Positions 42,575 through 50,841 of a stretch of 64,000 nt of DNA are shown in pieces (position 1 is the stretch's first letter; every line of letters starts with the position of its first letter). The DNA comes from CADCTM01 sp049671305. Its GTDB lineage: Bacteria; Cyanobacteriota; Cyanobacteriia; Cyanobacteriales; Coleofasciculaceae. The notes below the pieces were generated by a model. That model saw only the letters and a program-made list of their open reading frames with translations. It was not told where the DNA came from and did not search any database. The DNA lies in contig JBATUR010000030.1 of assembly GCA_049671305.1 (NCBI GenBank), positions 1 through 64,000 on the forward strand, read 5' to 3'. Position numbers and translations under genes: made by a program.

Positions 42575-43930
42575 CTAGCAACATGGTACTGGAATTCGTT
42601 CTCCTGTCAAACTAAAGGCACGAATGTCAGTAATTTTGACATTTACAAGTTTACCTTTTAGTTCTTTAATATCACCATTAAAAAATGCCAGTCGATTACC
42701 TCTAGTACGTCCCATGACTTGAGTGGGATCTTTGCTATTCTGGTCTTCAACGAGTATTTCTTCAATCCTGCCGTAGTAGCGCTGTGAAGCTTGAGCTGCT
42801 TTGGTTGAGACTAGGTGATTGAGGCGTTGTAAGCGATCGCTTTTCACTTCTTCACTCAACTGATTATCCCACAACGCGGCGGGTGTACCAGGACGCGGCG
42901 AATAAGCTGCCGTATTCAGCATATCAAAACCAATATCCTCCAGCATCTTCAATGTCTGCTCAAACTGTGCCTCTGTCTCCCCAGGAAAGCCGACAATGGC
43001 ATCAGCACTAATCGAAGCATCCGGCATATACTCGCGAATCTTAGCAATAATACGGCGATATTTTTCCTGCGTATAACCCCGTGACATCGCCTTCAGTATC
43101 TCATTATCACCAGATTGAAAAGGAATGTGAAAATGTTCGCACACCTTGGGTAACTCAGCACAGGCACGAATCAAACGCTCTGTAAAATAGCGCGGATGAC
43201 TTGTGGCAAAGCGGAAACGCTCAATGCCTGGCACATCATGTACATAATACAGTAAATCTGTCAAGGTATTTTGGTGACGACCCGACTCAGTAGTACCAGG
43301 TAAGTCGCGTCCGTAGGCGTCGATATTTTGACCAAGCAAGGTGATTTCCTTATAACCAAGGCGTCCTAATTCCTCAATTTCAGCGCGAATAGCTTCAGGA
43401 GTGCGTGACTGTTCCACACCTCGGACACCGGGAACCACACAATAAGTACAGCGTTCATTGCAACCATAAATCACATTTACCCATGCCGACACAGTACTAT
43501 CACGGCGCGGTTTGGTAATATCTTCAACAATCTGAATTGGTTCCGTCGCCAGGACTTGACCGCCTGCGAATACTTGTTCTAGCAACTCTTGCAAACGGTT
43601 GGCGTGTTGCGGACCCATAACCAAATCAATCTCAGGCACACGACGCAGCAGGGTTTCGCCCTCTTGTTGTGCCACACATCCCGCTACCACCAAAGTCAGT
43701 TCAGGTTCCTTATGTTTGCGCTTTGCCTGCCTGCCTAAATAAGAATAAACCTTTTGTTCAGCACTATCGCGAATTGTGCAGGTATTGTAGAGAATTAAAT
43801 TAGCATTATTAGGGTCTTCTGAGTACTCAAAGCCCATATCTTCTAAGATGCCAGCCATTCGCTCGGAATCGGCTTTATTCATCTGGCAGCCGAAGGTGGT
43901 GATGTGATAGCGACGGCGAGAGTTGGTCAT
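42575..43930 (-). CDS. miaB: tRNA-2-methylthio-N6-dimethylallyladenosine synthase MiaB
   Basis: 451 residues. The N-terminal UPF0004 domain has three cluster Cys (FGCQMNKADSE, NTCTIRDSAEQK, VAGCVAQQEG). The radical-SAM core has CNERCTYC (C-x3-C-x2-C), and a C-terminal TRAM domain ends the protein (VNVKITDIRAFSLTGE). It adds a methylthio group to i6A37 in tRNAs reading UNN codons. Length and motifs are complete, so it should be active. It is monocistronic. Confidence 0.95.
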   Translation of the reverse strand: MTNSRRRYHITTFGCQMNKADSERMAGILEDMGFEYSEDPNNANLILYNTCTIRDSAEQKVYSYLGRQAKRKHKEPELTLVVAGCVAQQEGETLLRRVPEIDLVMGPQHANRLQELLEQVFAGGQVLATEPIQIVEDITKPRRDSTVSAWVNVIYGCNERCTYCVVPGVRGVEQSRTPEAIRAEIEELGRLGYKEITLLGQNIDAYGRDLPGTTESGRHQNTLTDLLYYVHDVPGIERFRFATSHPRYFTERLIRACAELPKVCEHFHIPFQSGDNEILKAMSRGYTQEKYRRIIAKIREYMPDASISADAIVGFPGETEAQFEQTLKMLEDIGFDMLNTAAYSPRPGTPAALWDNQLSEEVKSDRLQRLNHLVSTKAAQASQRYYGRIEEILVEDQNSKDPTQVMGRTRGNRLAFFNGDIKELKGKLVNVKITDIRAFSLTGERIPVPCC

Positions 43931-44140
43931 GAGCGGTTACAACAAATTAATCGAAATTATCAAGACTTTATCTATAGTACCTAGCTTGAAAGTACTGATG
44001 GTTAAGTATTGAAAAAATATACAGACTTTTATTATTGCACGAGAGCGTATTACGCATATGACAAAACTTTTAAATTTGTCCTGATTTTAGAGATGTAGGG
44101 CTGTATATAGCACTGGAAACTCTGAAGTCGGAGAGCTGCT

Positions 44141-44284
44141 ATGTGCAACTACACAATCGCATTTTCACATCCATTTTATTTTGTTGGGAGTGAATGGTTT
44201 AATTTTTTGAGCTGTCTAATCAACCAGAAACTGGCTGATTTTAATCGCAGTGATGAAGATGACAATCGCGGTAGTGGACGATAG
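44141..44284 (+). CDS. Small peptide ending in RGSGR (PatS/PatX-like)
   Basis: A 47-codon ORF, MCNYTIAFSHPF to DEDDNRGSGR, ends its reading frame exactly at RGSGR then TAG. GGAGA lies 6 bases upstream of the ATG, and an in-frame TGA sits five codons before it, so the frame is closed on both sides. RGSGR is the C-terminal pentapeptide of PatS, PatX and HetN that binds HetR and blocks heterocyst differentiation. The acidic DEDDN before it resembles the DE of PatS (DERGSGR). A weak hydrophobic stretch (FYFVGSEWFNFLSCLI) could be an export signal. A terminator follows at 44360. A uniform-codon estimate gives about 4 in a million per ORF end for this match. Confidence 0.65.
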   Translation: MCNYTIAFSHPFYFVGSEWFNFLSCLINQKLADFNRSDEDDNRGSGR

Positions 44285-44359
44285 AGAAAGTGTACAACTT
44301 ATGGCAACGGAATGCAACTTAATTGTGAGGAGTGGATCAGTTGAATGAAAAGTTAAAGC

Positions 44360-44392
44360 AAACCCGGTTTAGTCAGCCGGGTTTCATTTTAG
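44360..44392 (+). terminator. Terminator after the RGSGR peptide gene
   Basis: AAACCCGG (44360-44367) pairs with CCGGGTTT (44377-44384), 9-nt loop, followed by CATTTTA. A 15-codon ORF (44300-44347, MATECNLIVRSGSVE) lies just before it, so a leader-attenuator arrangement is possible. The T-run is weak, which lowers confidence. Confidence 0.5.
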
Positions 44393-44566
44393 TTAAGGAT
44401 TGTGAATTTGTCTTCAAGAGACAATTTTGGGCAAGATTTGATGGTAAGCAGGGTCAGTTTTTTTGTGTTGATTTGTCACGATTCTTTCTTACGCTCACTT
44501 TTTTTACGGATCTGTTCTTAACCCGTCTGAATCAAGCAATAGAAGCTTTGATTAAGGACATCTGCA

Positions 44567-44773
44567 ATGAACATCTACAGCACACTTTTGCTTGGCGGCT
44601 TATTAGTAACAGGCATTGCTAATCATTCTCCAAACATCATTTATCGCGCCGACAATTCTCGGCACTTTATTTCGGTGCAGCGACCAATAAACCCCCAATC
44701 TATAAACTTAGAAAAGGAGTGTTCTAACGAAGGAAATGGTCCCATGCCTGGTTGTGGACGGCGAGATCTTTAA
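44567..44773 (+). CDS. Small exported peptide with C-terminal CGRRDL
   Basis: 68 residues. AAGGA lies 8 bases before the ATG. The N terminus MNIYSTLLLGGLLVTGIAN is a short signal peptide, followed by a polar mature part that ends EGNGPMPGCGRRDL. This is the size and build of PatX-type precursors (export signal plus a small C-terminal active motif), and CGRRD aligns loosely with the SGRRD-like end of PatX as I remember it. It lacks the exact RGSGR. It lies 282 bases downstream of the RGSGR peptide on the same strand. Confidence 0.6.
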   Translation: MNIYSTLLLGGLLVTGIANHSPNIIYRADNSRHFISVQRPINPQSINLEKECSNEGNGPMPGCGRRDL

Positions 44774-44857
44774 ATAATCATCAACGCTATTCCAATCTAC
44801 ACTCAAACTAGGCATCATCTAATTTCTTGTAAGCCAGAAATTTGCTGAAGTTGCAAA

Positions 44858-46288
44858 TTATTTAGCTTGCCAAGTACCATGAAAACTATGAGGAATAACG
44901 GCAGGTAAACCTAGTCGGCAGACGGATTCCTCATTTAAATGATTGCTATCAAATATTACCACTTCACTTGTATTGAGATTGCCATCATAGACAACGGTTA
45001 TGATCCAACCTTGTTGATGATTTAGAGCATTAGGAACATAAAGCGCTTCAGAAGGATAACGATTTTCACCCAAATCAGCGATTGTGACTGTATCGGTTTT
45101 TGAGTCTAGTTTGGCGATCGCATTATACATTTCTTTGCTAGTATCAACTCCATCTCGGTGTACAACGAGATAAGTAGATGAACCTTCTCCGACGGTGTGA
45201 GAAGGAACAACTGGAAATTCACAGTTTTTGTCAAATACTTCTGCTAATTCGAGCATTTTACCAGTATGAGGATTGAAACGCGATCGCCACAAACTGCTTG
45301 TAGTTTTCGTATAAGTTTCACCCGTTGCCACTTCTTTCAAATATTGATTTGTCTGAAAGTCGGGATAACGAACAAACTCAATATTAATTGCGCCATCTTT
45401 ATCTACATAACTATTACCAAAATGCCACTGAAACCAAGGTTCATTCTCGCTACGACTAACTAAATCTAAGGTTTCTTTGTCAAAAATCAAAATCTGAGTT
45501 GCCTTATTTGCTTGCCATTCCAATGCCTCACTAAAACTACTCAAACCAATCGCTGCTGGTAATAAATTCACCCGTACTGGTGGTACGAAAAATACTAAAT
45601 ATTGCCCTGCCATTGCAAAATCATGAACTAAAGGCAGTCCTTCTAACTGTACAGAATTTTGCTTGATAATTTTGCCAGTAGCATCGCTTTTATAAACCCG
45701 CAAAATAGCATTAATTCCCGCTGCAATACCAAAGTTAAAAATCTCTCCAGTTTGCGGATCAATTTTTGGATGAGCTGAATAAGGTGCACTTGCTTCCAAC
45801 TGTGATAAATTATCAGTTCCTTGGGTTTCTAATGTGAGGAGATCCAAAGCATGAGGATTACCTCCTTCCCATAAAGCTAACAGTTTATCGGGTAATGCTA
45901 ATACTGAAGTATTGGCGGCATTTTTAATAGGTTTAAACCACTGATTCCAAACAGGACCCGGCGCTGTCATACCATAGTTACCAAAGAGGAATTCGCCTTT
46001 TATTTCTTCTTCTTGATAACCAGCAGTTTGCACATAGCGATAAACTCCCGTTGCACCTCTATCAGTGAAATGCACGCCCAAAATTGCACCATCGCCATCA
46101 AACCAGTGTCCTACTCGTGTTGTGCCGCGTTGTAGGCGTCCGGGACCATTGCGATATAAGGAACCGCGTAAACCTTCGGGAATGTAGCCTGAGATGACTT
46201 CTAGAGGGGTTTGAGGGAATTCTTGGGCAGGTTGGGAATATACATTTGCCCAAGCTTTTTTGAGGGAGGGTTTGTTAGCGGTTTTCAT
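44858..46288 (-). CDS. Carotenoid cleavage oxygenase
   Basis: 476 residues of the retinal-pigment-epithelium/carotenoid oxygenase family. The four iron-ligand His regions are visible: SAHPKIDPQTG, VHDFAMAGQYLVF, VPSHTVGEG and IPHSFHGTWQ. LRGSLYRNGPGRLQRG and HWFDGDGAILGVHF are conserved in the N-terminal part. It cleaves a polyene double bond with oxygen, giving apocarotenals or retinal; which carotenoid is not readable. It converges with the small exported peptide gene. Confidence 0.92.
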   Translation of the reverse strand: MKTANKPSLKKAWANVYSQPAQEFPQTPLEVISGYIPEGLRGSLYRNGPGRLQRGTTRVGHWFDGDGAILGVHFTDRGATGVYRYVQTAGYQEEEIKGEFLFGNYGMTAPGPVWNQWFKPIKNAANTSVLALPDKLLALWEGGNPHALDLLTLETQGTDNLSQLEASAPYSAHPKIDPQTGEIFNFGIAAGINAILRVYKSDATGKIIKQNSVQLEGLPLVHDFAMAGQYLVFFVPPVRVNLLPAAIGLSSFSEALEWQANKATQILIFDKETLDLVSRSENEPWFQWHFGNSYVDKDGAINIEFVRYPDFQTNQYLKEVATGETYTKTTSSLWRSRFNPHTGKMLELAEVFDKNCEFPVVPSHTVGEGSSTYLVVHRDGVDTSKEMYNAIAKLDSKTDTVTIADLGENRYPSEALYVPNALNHQQGWIITVVYDGNLNTSEVVIFDSNHLNEESVCRLGLPAVIPHSFHGTWQAK

Positions 46289-46328
46289 GAATTGAGAATA
46301 AGGAAAAACTGATATTTGAGCAGAATGT

Positions 46329-46356
46329 TAAGGGCGCACGAATGTACACCCCTACA
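46329..46356. repeat. Palindromic cyanobacterial intergenic repeat
   Basis: AAGGGCGCACG and TGTACACCCCTAC are imperfect inverted arms of a short GGGGCGCAC-type palindrome. The same family is inserted in the oxidoreductase gene at 53481-53537. Confidence 0.5.
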
Positions 46357-46428
46357 CTTATCTATTATGCAATTAAATTACTGTAAAGCTCTAAGCTAAT
46401 TGCCCATAGATTAGGCTTTTGGGAAGAC

Positions 46429-46887
46429 TTAATCATTAGGAATGCGCCGAGAAGATTGAGTTACTAATTCTTGTTTTGACTCCTCTTTCTTGTCAGCACC
46501 CGAACTTCCTAATTGAATTAATTCAACCTTGTAACCATTCGGATCTTCCACAAAAGCAATTACAGTTGAACCATGCTTCATTGCTCCAGGTTCTCGTACT
46601 ACCTTACCGCCCTTGAGTTTAATTTGAGCACAAGTTCCATAAATATCATCAACGCCCAAGGCAATATGACCATAAGCATTGCCTAAATCATATTGATCTG
46701 TACCCCAGTTATAAGTCAATTCAATCACCGTGTTGTCAGATTCATCACCATAACCAACAAATGCCAAGGTAAACTCGCCACTGGGATAGTCTTTTTGGCG
46801 TAATAGCTTCATTCCCAAGACATCACAGTAAAACTTGAGAGATTCATCAAGGTTGCCGACTCGCAGCATTGTGTGTAACATTCGCAT
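46429..46887 (-). CDS. gloA: Lactoylglutathione lyase (glyoxalase I)
   Basis: 152 residues. The metal ligands of a single-domain glyoxalase I are visible: the His of MLHTMLRVGNL, the Glu of NTVIELTYNWG, the His of AYGHIALGV and the Glu of NGYKVELIQ. It converts the methylglyoxal-glutathione hemithioacetal to lactoylglutathione. The spacing fits the nickel/cobalt-type bacterial enzyme. AGGAGA precedes the ATG. It lies divergent from enolase; both are linked to glycolytic flux, though coordinate control is only inference. Confidence 0.95.
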   Translation of the reverse strand: MRMLHTMLRVGNLDESLKFYCDVLGMKLLRQKDYPSGEFTLAFVGYGDESDNTVIELTYNWGTDQYDLGNAYGHIALGVDDIYGTCAQIKLKGGKVVREPGAMKHGSTVIAFVEDPNGYKVELIQLGSSGADKKEESKQELVTQSSRRIPND

Positions 46888-47154
46888 GATACGTTCTCCT
46901 TTTCTTCCCTTCCATTGTAAAGAGAGACGTTACAATGGAGCCTTTTTCCAAAAATCTCTGCCAATTGGTAGGGAAGGCTACATTTGCGATCGCTAAACAT
47001 CATTAAAGATGATTCCGAGCCCTCAAGCTTTAGGCGCATCCTAAAGCAGTTAAAAATGTAATGTCTAAATTACCGTATTGGCACAATTTAGCATTAAATT
47101 GTCTTGAGGACACCAAGCACCGATTGCGCTCGGCACTAATTAGAGGAGAATGTA

Positions 47155-48444
47155 ATGTTAGATAGACCAGAAACCGCCATTGAAGCGATTGATGCTAGAG
47201 AAATTTTGGACTCACGAGGCAAGCCGACGGTAGAAGCCGAAGTGCGTTTGGAAACAGGGGCAGTCGGTTTAGCCCAAGTTCCCAGTGGTGCCTCGACGGG
47301 GACGTTTGAAGCCCACGAATTGCGCGATGATGATGCCAAGCGCTATGGCGGCAAAGGCGTACTGACGGCGGTACGGAACATTAAGGAGAAAATCACGCCA
47401 GAATTGTTGGGCATGGATGCCCTAGATCAAGCCACAGTTGACCAAAAGATGATTGACCGCGATGGTTCCCCAAATAAGAAAAACTTGGGCGCTAACGCTA
47501 TCCTGGCTGTCTCTCTGGCAACTGCTAAGGCGGCGGCAGATGACCTGGCTTTGCCTTTGTATCGCTACTTAGGGGGACCACTATCGAATTTACTTCCAGT
47601 ACCGTTGATGAATGTGATTAACGGCGGTGCCCATGCGGATAATAATGTGGATTTTCAGGAATTCATGATTGTACCCGTCGGCGCGAAATCTTTCCGAGAA
47701 GCTTTGCGTTGGGGCGCAGAAGTTTTTGCCTCACTTGCTAAAGTTTTGAAAGATAAAAACTTACTCACAGGTGTGGGCGATGAAGGTGGTTTTGCTCCTA
47801 ATTTGGAATCAAATCAAGCGGCTTTGGAATTATTAATTGCTGCAATTGAAAGTGCCGGTTATAAACCAGGATCAGAAGTTGCTTTAGCAATGGATGTGGC
47901 GGCGAGTGAGTTTTACAAAGAAGGTCAATATGTCTATGATGGCGCAGCTCATGCACCCGCTGAGTTTGTTGATTATTTGGCTGGCTTAGTTGGGCAATAT
48001 CCGATTGTTTCCATTGAAGATGGCTTGCATGAAGATGATTGGGAAAATTGGCAGTTATTAACTGAAAAAATAGGTTCCCAGATTCAATTAGTTGGAGATG
48101 ATTTGTTTGTAACTAATCGCACTCGCTTGCAAAAAGGCATTGATCAAAAAGCGGCTAATTCAATCTTGATTAAGCTTAATCAAATTGGTTCTTTGACTGA
48201 AACATTAGAAACAATTGATTTGGCAACTCGTAATGGTTTCCGTTCCGTAATTAGTCACCGCTCAGGAGAAACTGAAGATACAACTATTGCTGATTTAGCT
48301 GTAGCAACTCGTGCTGGGCAAATTAAAACAGGTTCCTTGTGCCGTAGTGAACGAGTGGCGAAATACAATCGTTTGCTGCGAATTGAAGATGAATTAGGCG
48401 ATCGCGCAGTTTATGCTGGAACTGTAGGAATGGGACCAAAGTAA
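47155..48444 (+). CDS. eno: Enolase
   Basis: 429 residues. Conserved blocks are GNP-type opening AREILDSRGKPTVEAEV, MVINGGAHADNNVDFQEFMI (with catalytic His), GDDLFVTN (metal Asp), LIKLNQIGSLTETLE (catalytic Lys) and SHRSGETEDTTIADLAVA. It interconverts 2-phosphoglycerate and phosphoenolpyruvate in the cytosol. GGAG lies 8 bases upstream of the ATG. The upstream 265-bp region also carries the divergent gloA promoter. Confidence 0.97.
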   Translation: MLDRPETAIEAIDAREILDSRGKPTVEAEVRLETGAVGLAQVPSGASTGTFEAHELRDDDAKRYGGKGVLTAVRNIKEKITPELLGMDALDQATVDQKMIDRDGSPNKKNLGANAILAVSLATAKAAADDLALPLYRYLGGPLSNLLPVPLMNVINGGAHADNNVDFQEFMIVPVGAKSFREALRWGAEVFASLAKVLKDKNLLTGVGDEGGFAPNLESNQAALELLIAAIESAGYKPGSEVALAMDVAASEFYKEGQYVYDGAAHAPAEFVDYLAGLVGQYPIVSIEDGLHEDDWENWQLLTEKIGSQIQLVGDDLFVTNRTRLQKGIDQKAANSILIKLNQIGSLTETLETIDLATRNGFRSVISHRSGETEDTTIADLAVATRAGQIKTGSLCRSERVAKYNRLLRIEDELGDRAVYAGTVGMGPK

Positions 48445-48553
48445 AACATTCTTGATTGTCATTGGGAAGATGGGGAAGTAGTTAAACTTTCTCCATCTTC
48501 TAACCACAAATAGCTGGTTAAAATCAAGGACTTTTGTAATTGACTCGCTATTC

Positions 48554-49399
48554 TTAAGACAATTGACTAACAAATTGCTCCAACGATTCTACAGCTAGCA
48601 CCACCTCAACTAAATCTTCCAACTGACTAACATTAAGTTCCGCTAATTGAGTCTCCACATTCTGCGGCACAGCTCCAAAACGAACTGACAACAAACGTAC
48701 CAACTGACGCAAAGCACCCCGTTGCTCGGCTATTTCAACTTGTTGTTGAGCCGCTTCTTCTGGTAAAGAAACCAAATTTCCCTGGGTATCATAAAAGCGC
48801 AGCCAAACAGCTTCATTTCGGTCTATAATTCCCTGCCAAGTTCCCAACCACAACCCCAACCGTTGACACCATAGCCAGCCTTGTTCATTACGTGTCAATT
48901 CCTGATAGCCTTGGTCTAAATTTAAGTGCCAGCCTTGCAAAGAATTGGGATCAAATGGATCATATACAAAGTAATCTAGAGTCTTAAACGTGCGTTCGTA
49001 GAGGTCTTTTTTAGTAGTTATGTCCACGTTAGCCGTACTTTCAGACATCAACTCGACAATCACATCAGGATAGCGTCCCTCTTCTTGCCAAACCACCCAG
49101 CCTTCGCGAGAATAACTGCCGTCAATATCTAAAACTACAAAAAAATCGGGTCCTCTAAAGTCTCGTTTTTTCGCCTGGGTGCTGCTGTAATAGATAAACA
49201 TATTGCCCCCAGCAAAAAAATCGCTCCGCTCAGAGTAAGCTTGATTAAGCGATCGAATCAGCAGATTCATAGCAATACGGTGGCGGTTTGTTTTCAAAGG
49301 TTCCCCGTCATCAAAAATTAAATCGGTGGGCGGCATGGGAGGTTCCCATTGGGCGATAGCACCGTTAGATCTTGTCTCCTCAATTGCCTCAATTGACAT
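48554..49399 (-). CDS. Uma2-family (DUF820) protein, long form
   Basis: About 281 residues. The Uma2 nuclease-like fold is marked by GPDFFVVLDI, PDVIVELMSESTANVD and TLDYFVYDPFDPNSLQGWHL. The fold resembles PD-(D/E)XK nucleases; activity in cyanobacteria is not settled. A C-terminal helical tail of about 80 residues (AAQQQVEIAEQRGALRQLVR, then QLEDLVEVVLAVES) is longer than in the minimal family member at 54163. ATG 49399 is preferred over a TTG at 49414. Such genes are highly duplicated in cyanobacteria. Confidence 0.85.
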   Translation of the reverse strand: MSIEAIEETRSNGAIAQWEPPMPPTDLIFDDGEPLKTNRHRIAMNLLIRSLNQAYSERSDFFAGGNMFIYYSSTQAKKRDFRGPDFFVVLDIDGSYSREGWVVWQEEGRYPDVIVELMSESTANVDITTKKDLYERTFKTLDYFVYDPFDPNSLQGWHLNLDQGYQELTRNEQGWLWCQRLGLWLGTWQGIIDRNEAVWLRFYDTQGNLVSLPEEAAQQQVEIAEQRGALRQLVRLLSVRFGAVPQNVETQLAELNVSQLEDLVEVVLAVESLEQFVSQLS

Positions 49400-49512
49400 C
49401 CCACAAACTCCCAACTATTTGCAATAAATTGTCCGAATTCTTATAGATGTTTAAATCTTTAATACTTCAACCTTAGCTTAGGGTGACTTATCGGAAATCT
49501 GGAAACTAGATT

Positions 49513-49553
49513 AATAATTTAGAGACGTTTTATGAAAACACCTCTAAATTATT
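49513..49553 (-). terminator. Hairpin downstream of argC
   Basis: AATAATTTAGAG (49513-49524) pairs perfectly with CTCTAAATTATT (49542-49553), 17-nt loop. It lies 35 bases after the argC stop on the minus strand. The usual T-run is replaced by the A/T-rich stem end. Confidence 0.5.
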
Positions 49554-49587
49554 TTCATTGTGGCAACCACCGATTCAGTTTTTGAGA

Positions 49588-50646
49588 TTAGGGATAAAAA
49601 CCCAATTGCGGCAAGCCTAGTGTTTCATCCCAACCCATCATGATGTTCAAACACTGGATAGCTTGACCAGATTGCCCTTTAATTAAATTATCAGTGGCTG
49701 ACATGACAATTACCCTACCCGTACGAGGATCAACTTCAACACCGATGTAGCAAAGATTAGTACCACAAGCCCATTTTGTTTGGGGATAAGTACCCGCTGG
49801 CAAGACTCGGATAAAAGGTGATGCGCGGTAGAAGGCAGAATAAATGGTAATCAAGTCTTCCCTAACTAGCCCAGGATCGCGCAAGGTAGCATAAACCGTT
49901 GCCAATAAGCCCCGCACCATCGGAATCAGGTGGGGTGTAAACTGTACCATGACTTCATGACCAGCTAAATCGCTGCAAATTTGCTCGATTTCAGGGATAT
50001 GTCGATGATGAGCAACCGCATAAGGGGTAAGGGAGTTGTCAGCTTCGGCAAGTAAGAGATTAGTTTTAGCAACCCTTCCACCGCCGGAAGTCCCTGACTT
50101 AGCATCAATAATTGCCGTTTCGGGAACAATTAAACCTTGTTTGAGCAAAGGTGCCAGTGCCAGGAGACTGGTGGTTACATAGCAACCTGCACAACCGACT
50201 AACTGGGCTTCGGCAATGCGATCGCGATATAGTTCCGGTAAACCATAAACGGCAGTAGCAGCAATTTCCTGATCTTGGCGATCGCCTCCATACCAGTTTT
50301 GATAAGTTTCTAAGTTACTAAAACGATAATCAGCCGAAAGATCCAGAACTTTACAACCCTTGGCAATAAGAGTCGGTGCCATCTTATAAGCTAAATTATT
50401 CGGCAACGAAAGAAACACTGCCTGACAACGCTTGGCAATTTCTTCTAAATCAATGGGCTCAATTGTCAGATTAACTCGGTGCCCTAGATGAGGATAGAGA
50501 TCGGAAAATGGTTTCCCAGCACTGCTATCTCCTCCCAAATAAACTATCTCGACTCCTGGGTGATCCATCAAGAGTCGTACAAGTTGCACGCCGCCATAAC
50601 CAGAAGCACCGATAATGCCCACGGGCAGGCGTTCTAAATCACCCAT
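49588..50646 (-). CDS. argC: N-acetyl-gamma-glutamyl-phosphate reductase
   Basis: 352 residues. The NADP-binding GIIGASGYGGVQLVRLL begins the protein, and the catalytic Cys lies in VGCAGCYVTTSLLALAPLL. HHRHIPEIEQ and TNLCYIGVEVDPRTGRV are typical of ArgC. It reduces N-acetylglutamyl phosphate to the semialdehyde in arginine synthesis. Length is normal and all motifs are present. It diverges from ribBA. Confidence 0.96.
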   Translation of the reverse strand: MGDLERLPVGIIGASGYGGVQLVRLLMDHPGVEIVYLGGDSSAGKPFSDLYPHLGHRVNLTIEPIDLEEIAKRCQAVFLSLPNNLAYKMAPTLIAKGCKVLDLSADYRFSNLETYQNWYGGDRQDQEIAATAVYGLPELYRDRIAEAQLVGCAGCYVTTSLLALAPLLKQGLIVPETAIIDAKSGTSGGGRVAKTNLLLAEADNSLTPYAVAHHRHIPEIEQICSDLAGHEVMVQFTPHLIPMVRGLLATVYATLRDPGLVREDLITIYSAFYRASPFIRVLPAGTYPQTKWACGTNLCYIGVEVDPRTGRVIVMSATDNLIKGQSGQAIQCLNIMMGWDETLGLPQLGFYP

Positions 50647-50841
50647 AATATTTCTTTCCTAAGAGCATCAAATTAGACATGGTTCAACATTTGCTGCATT
50701 CTAGTACCAAACGCGAACTTTGGTAGTGTTAATTGCCAGGATTTGCCAAGAAATATCTCAAAAATCTGCCAAAACACCAGCACTGAAGTAAACGGGATAC
50801 AATCGAGAAAGACTAAAGTTTAGAAATCTTTACGAGTTAGC

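Noticed and set aside
44332..44622. A plus-strand frame of 96 residues starting with TTG
   Set aside because: It runs through the hairpin at 44360-44384 and overlaps the start of the better-supported exported peptide in another frame; it also has no ribosome-binding site.
50647..50841. An FMN riboswitch upstream of ribBA
   Set aside because: I see no conserved multi-stem RFN element in the 195-bp spacer.
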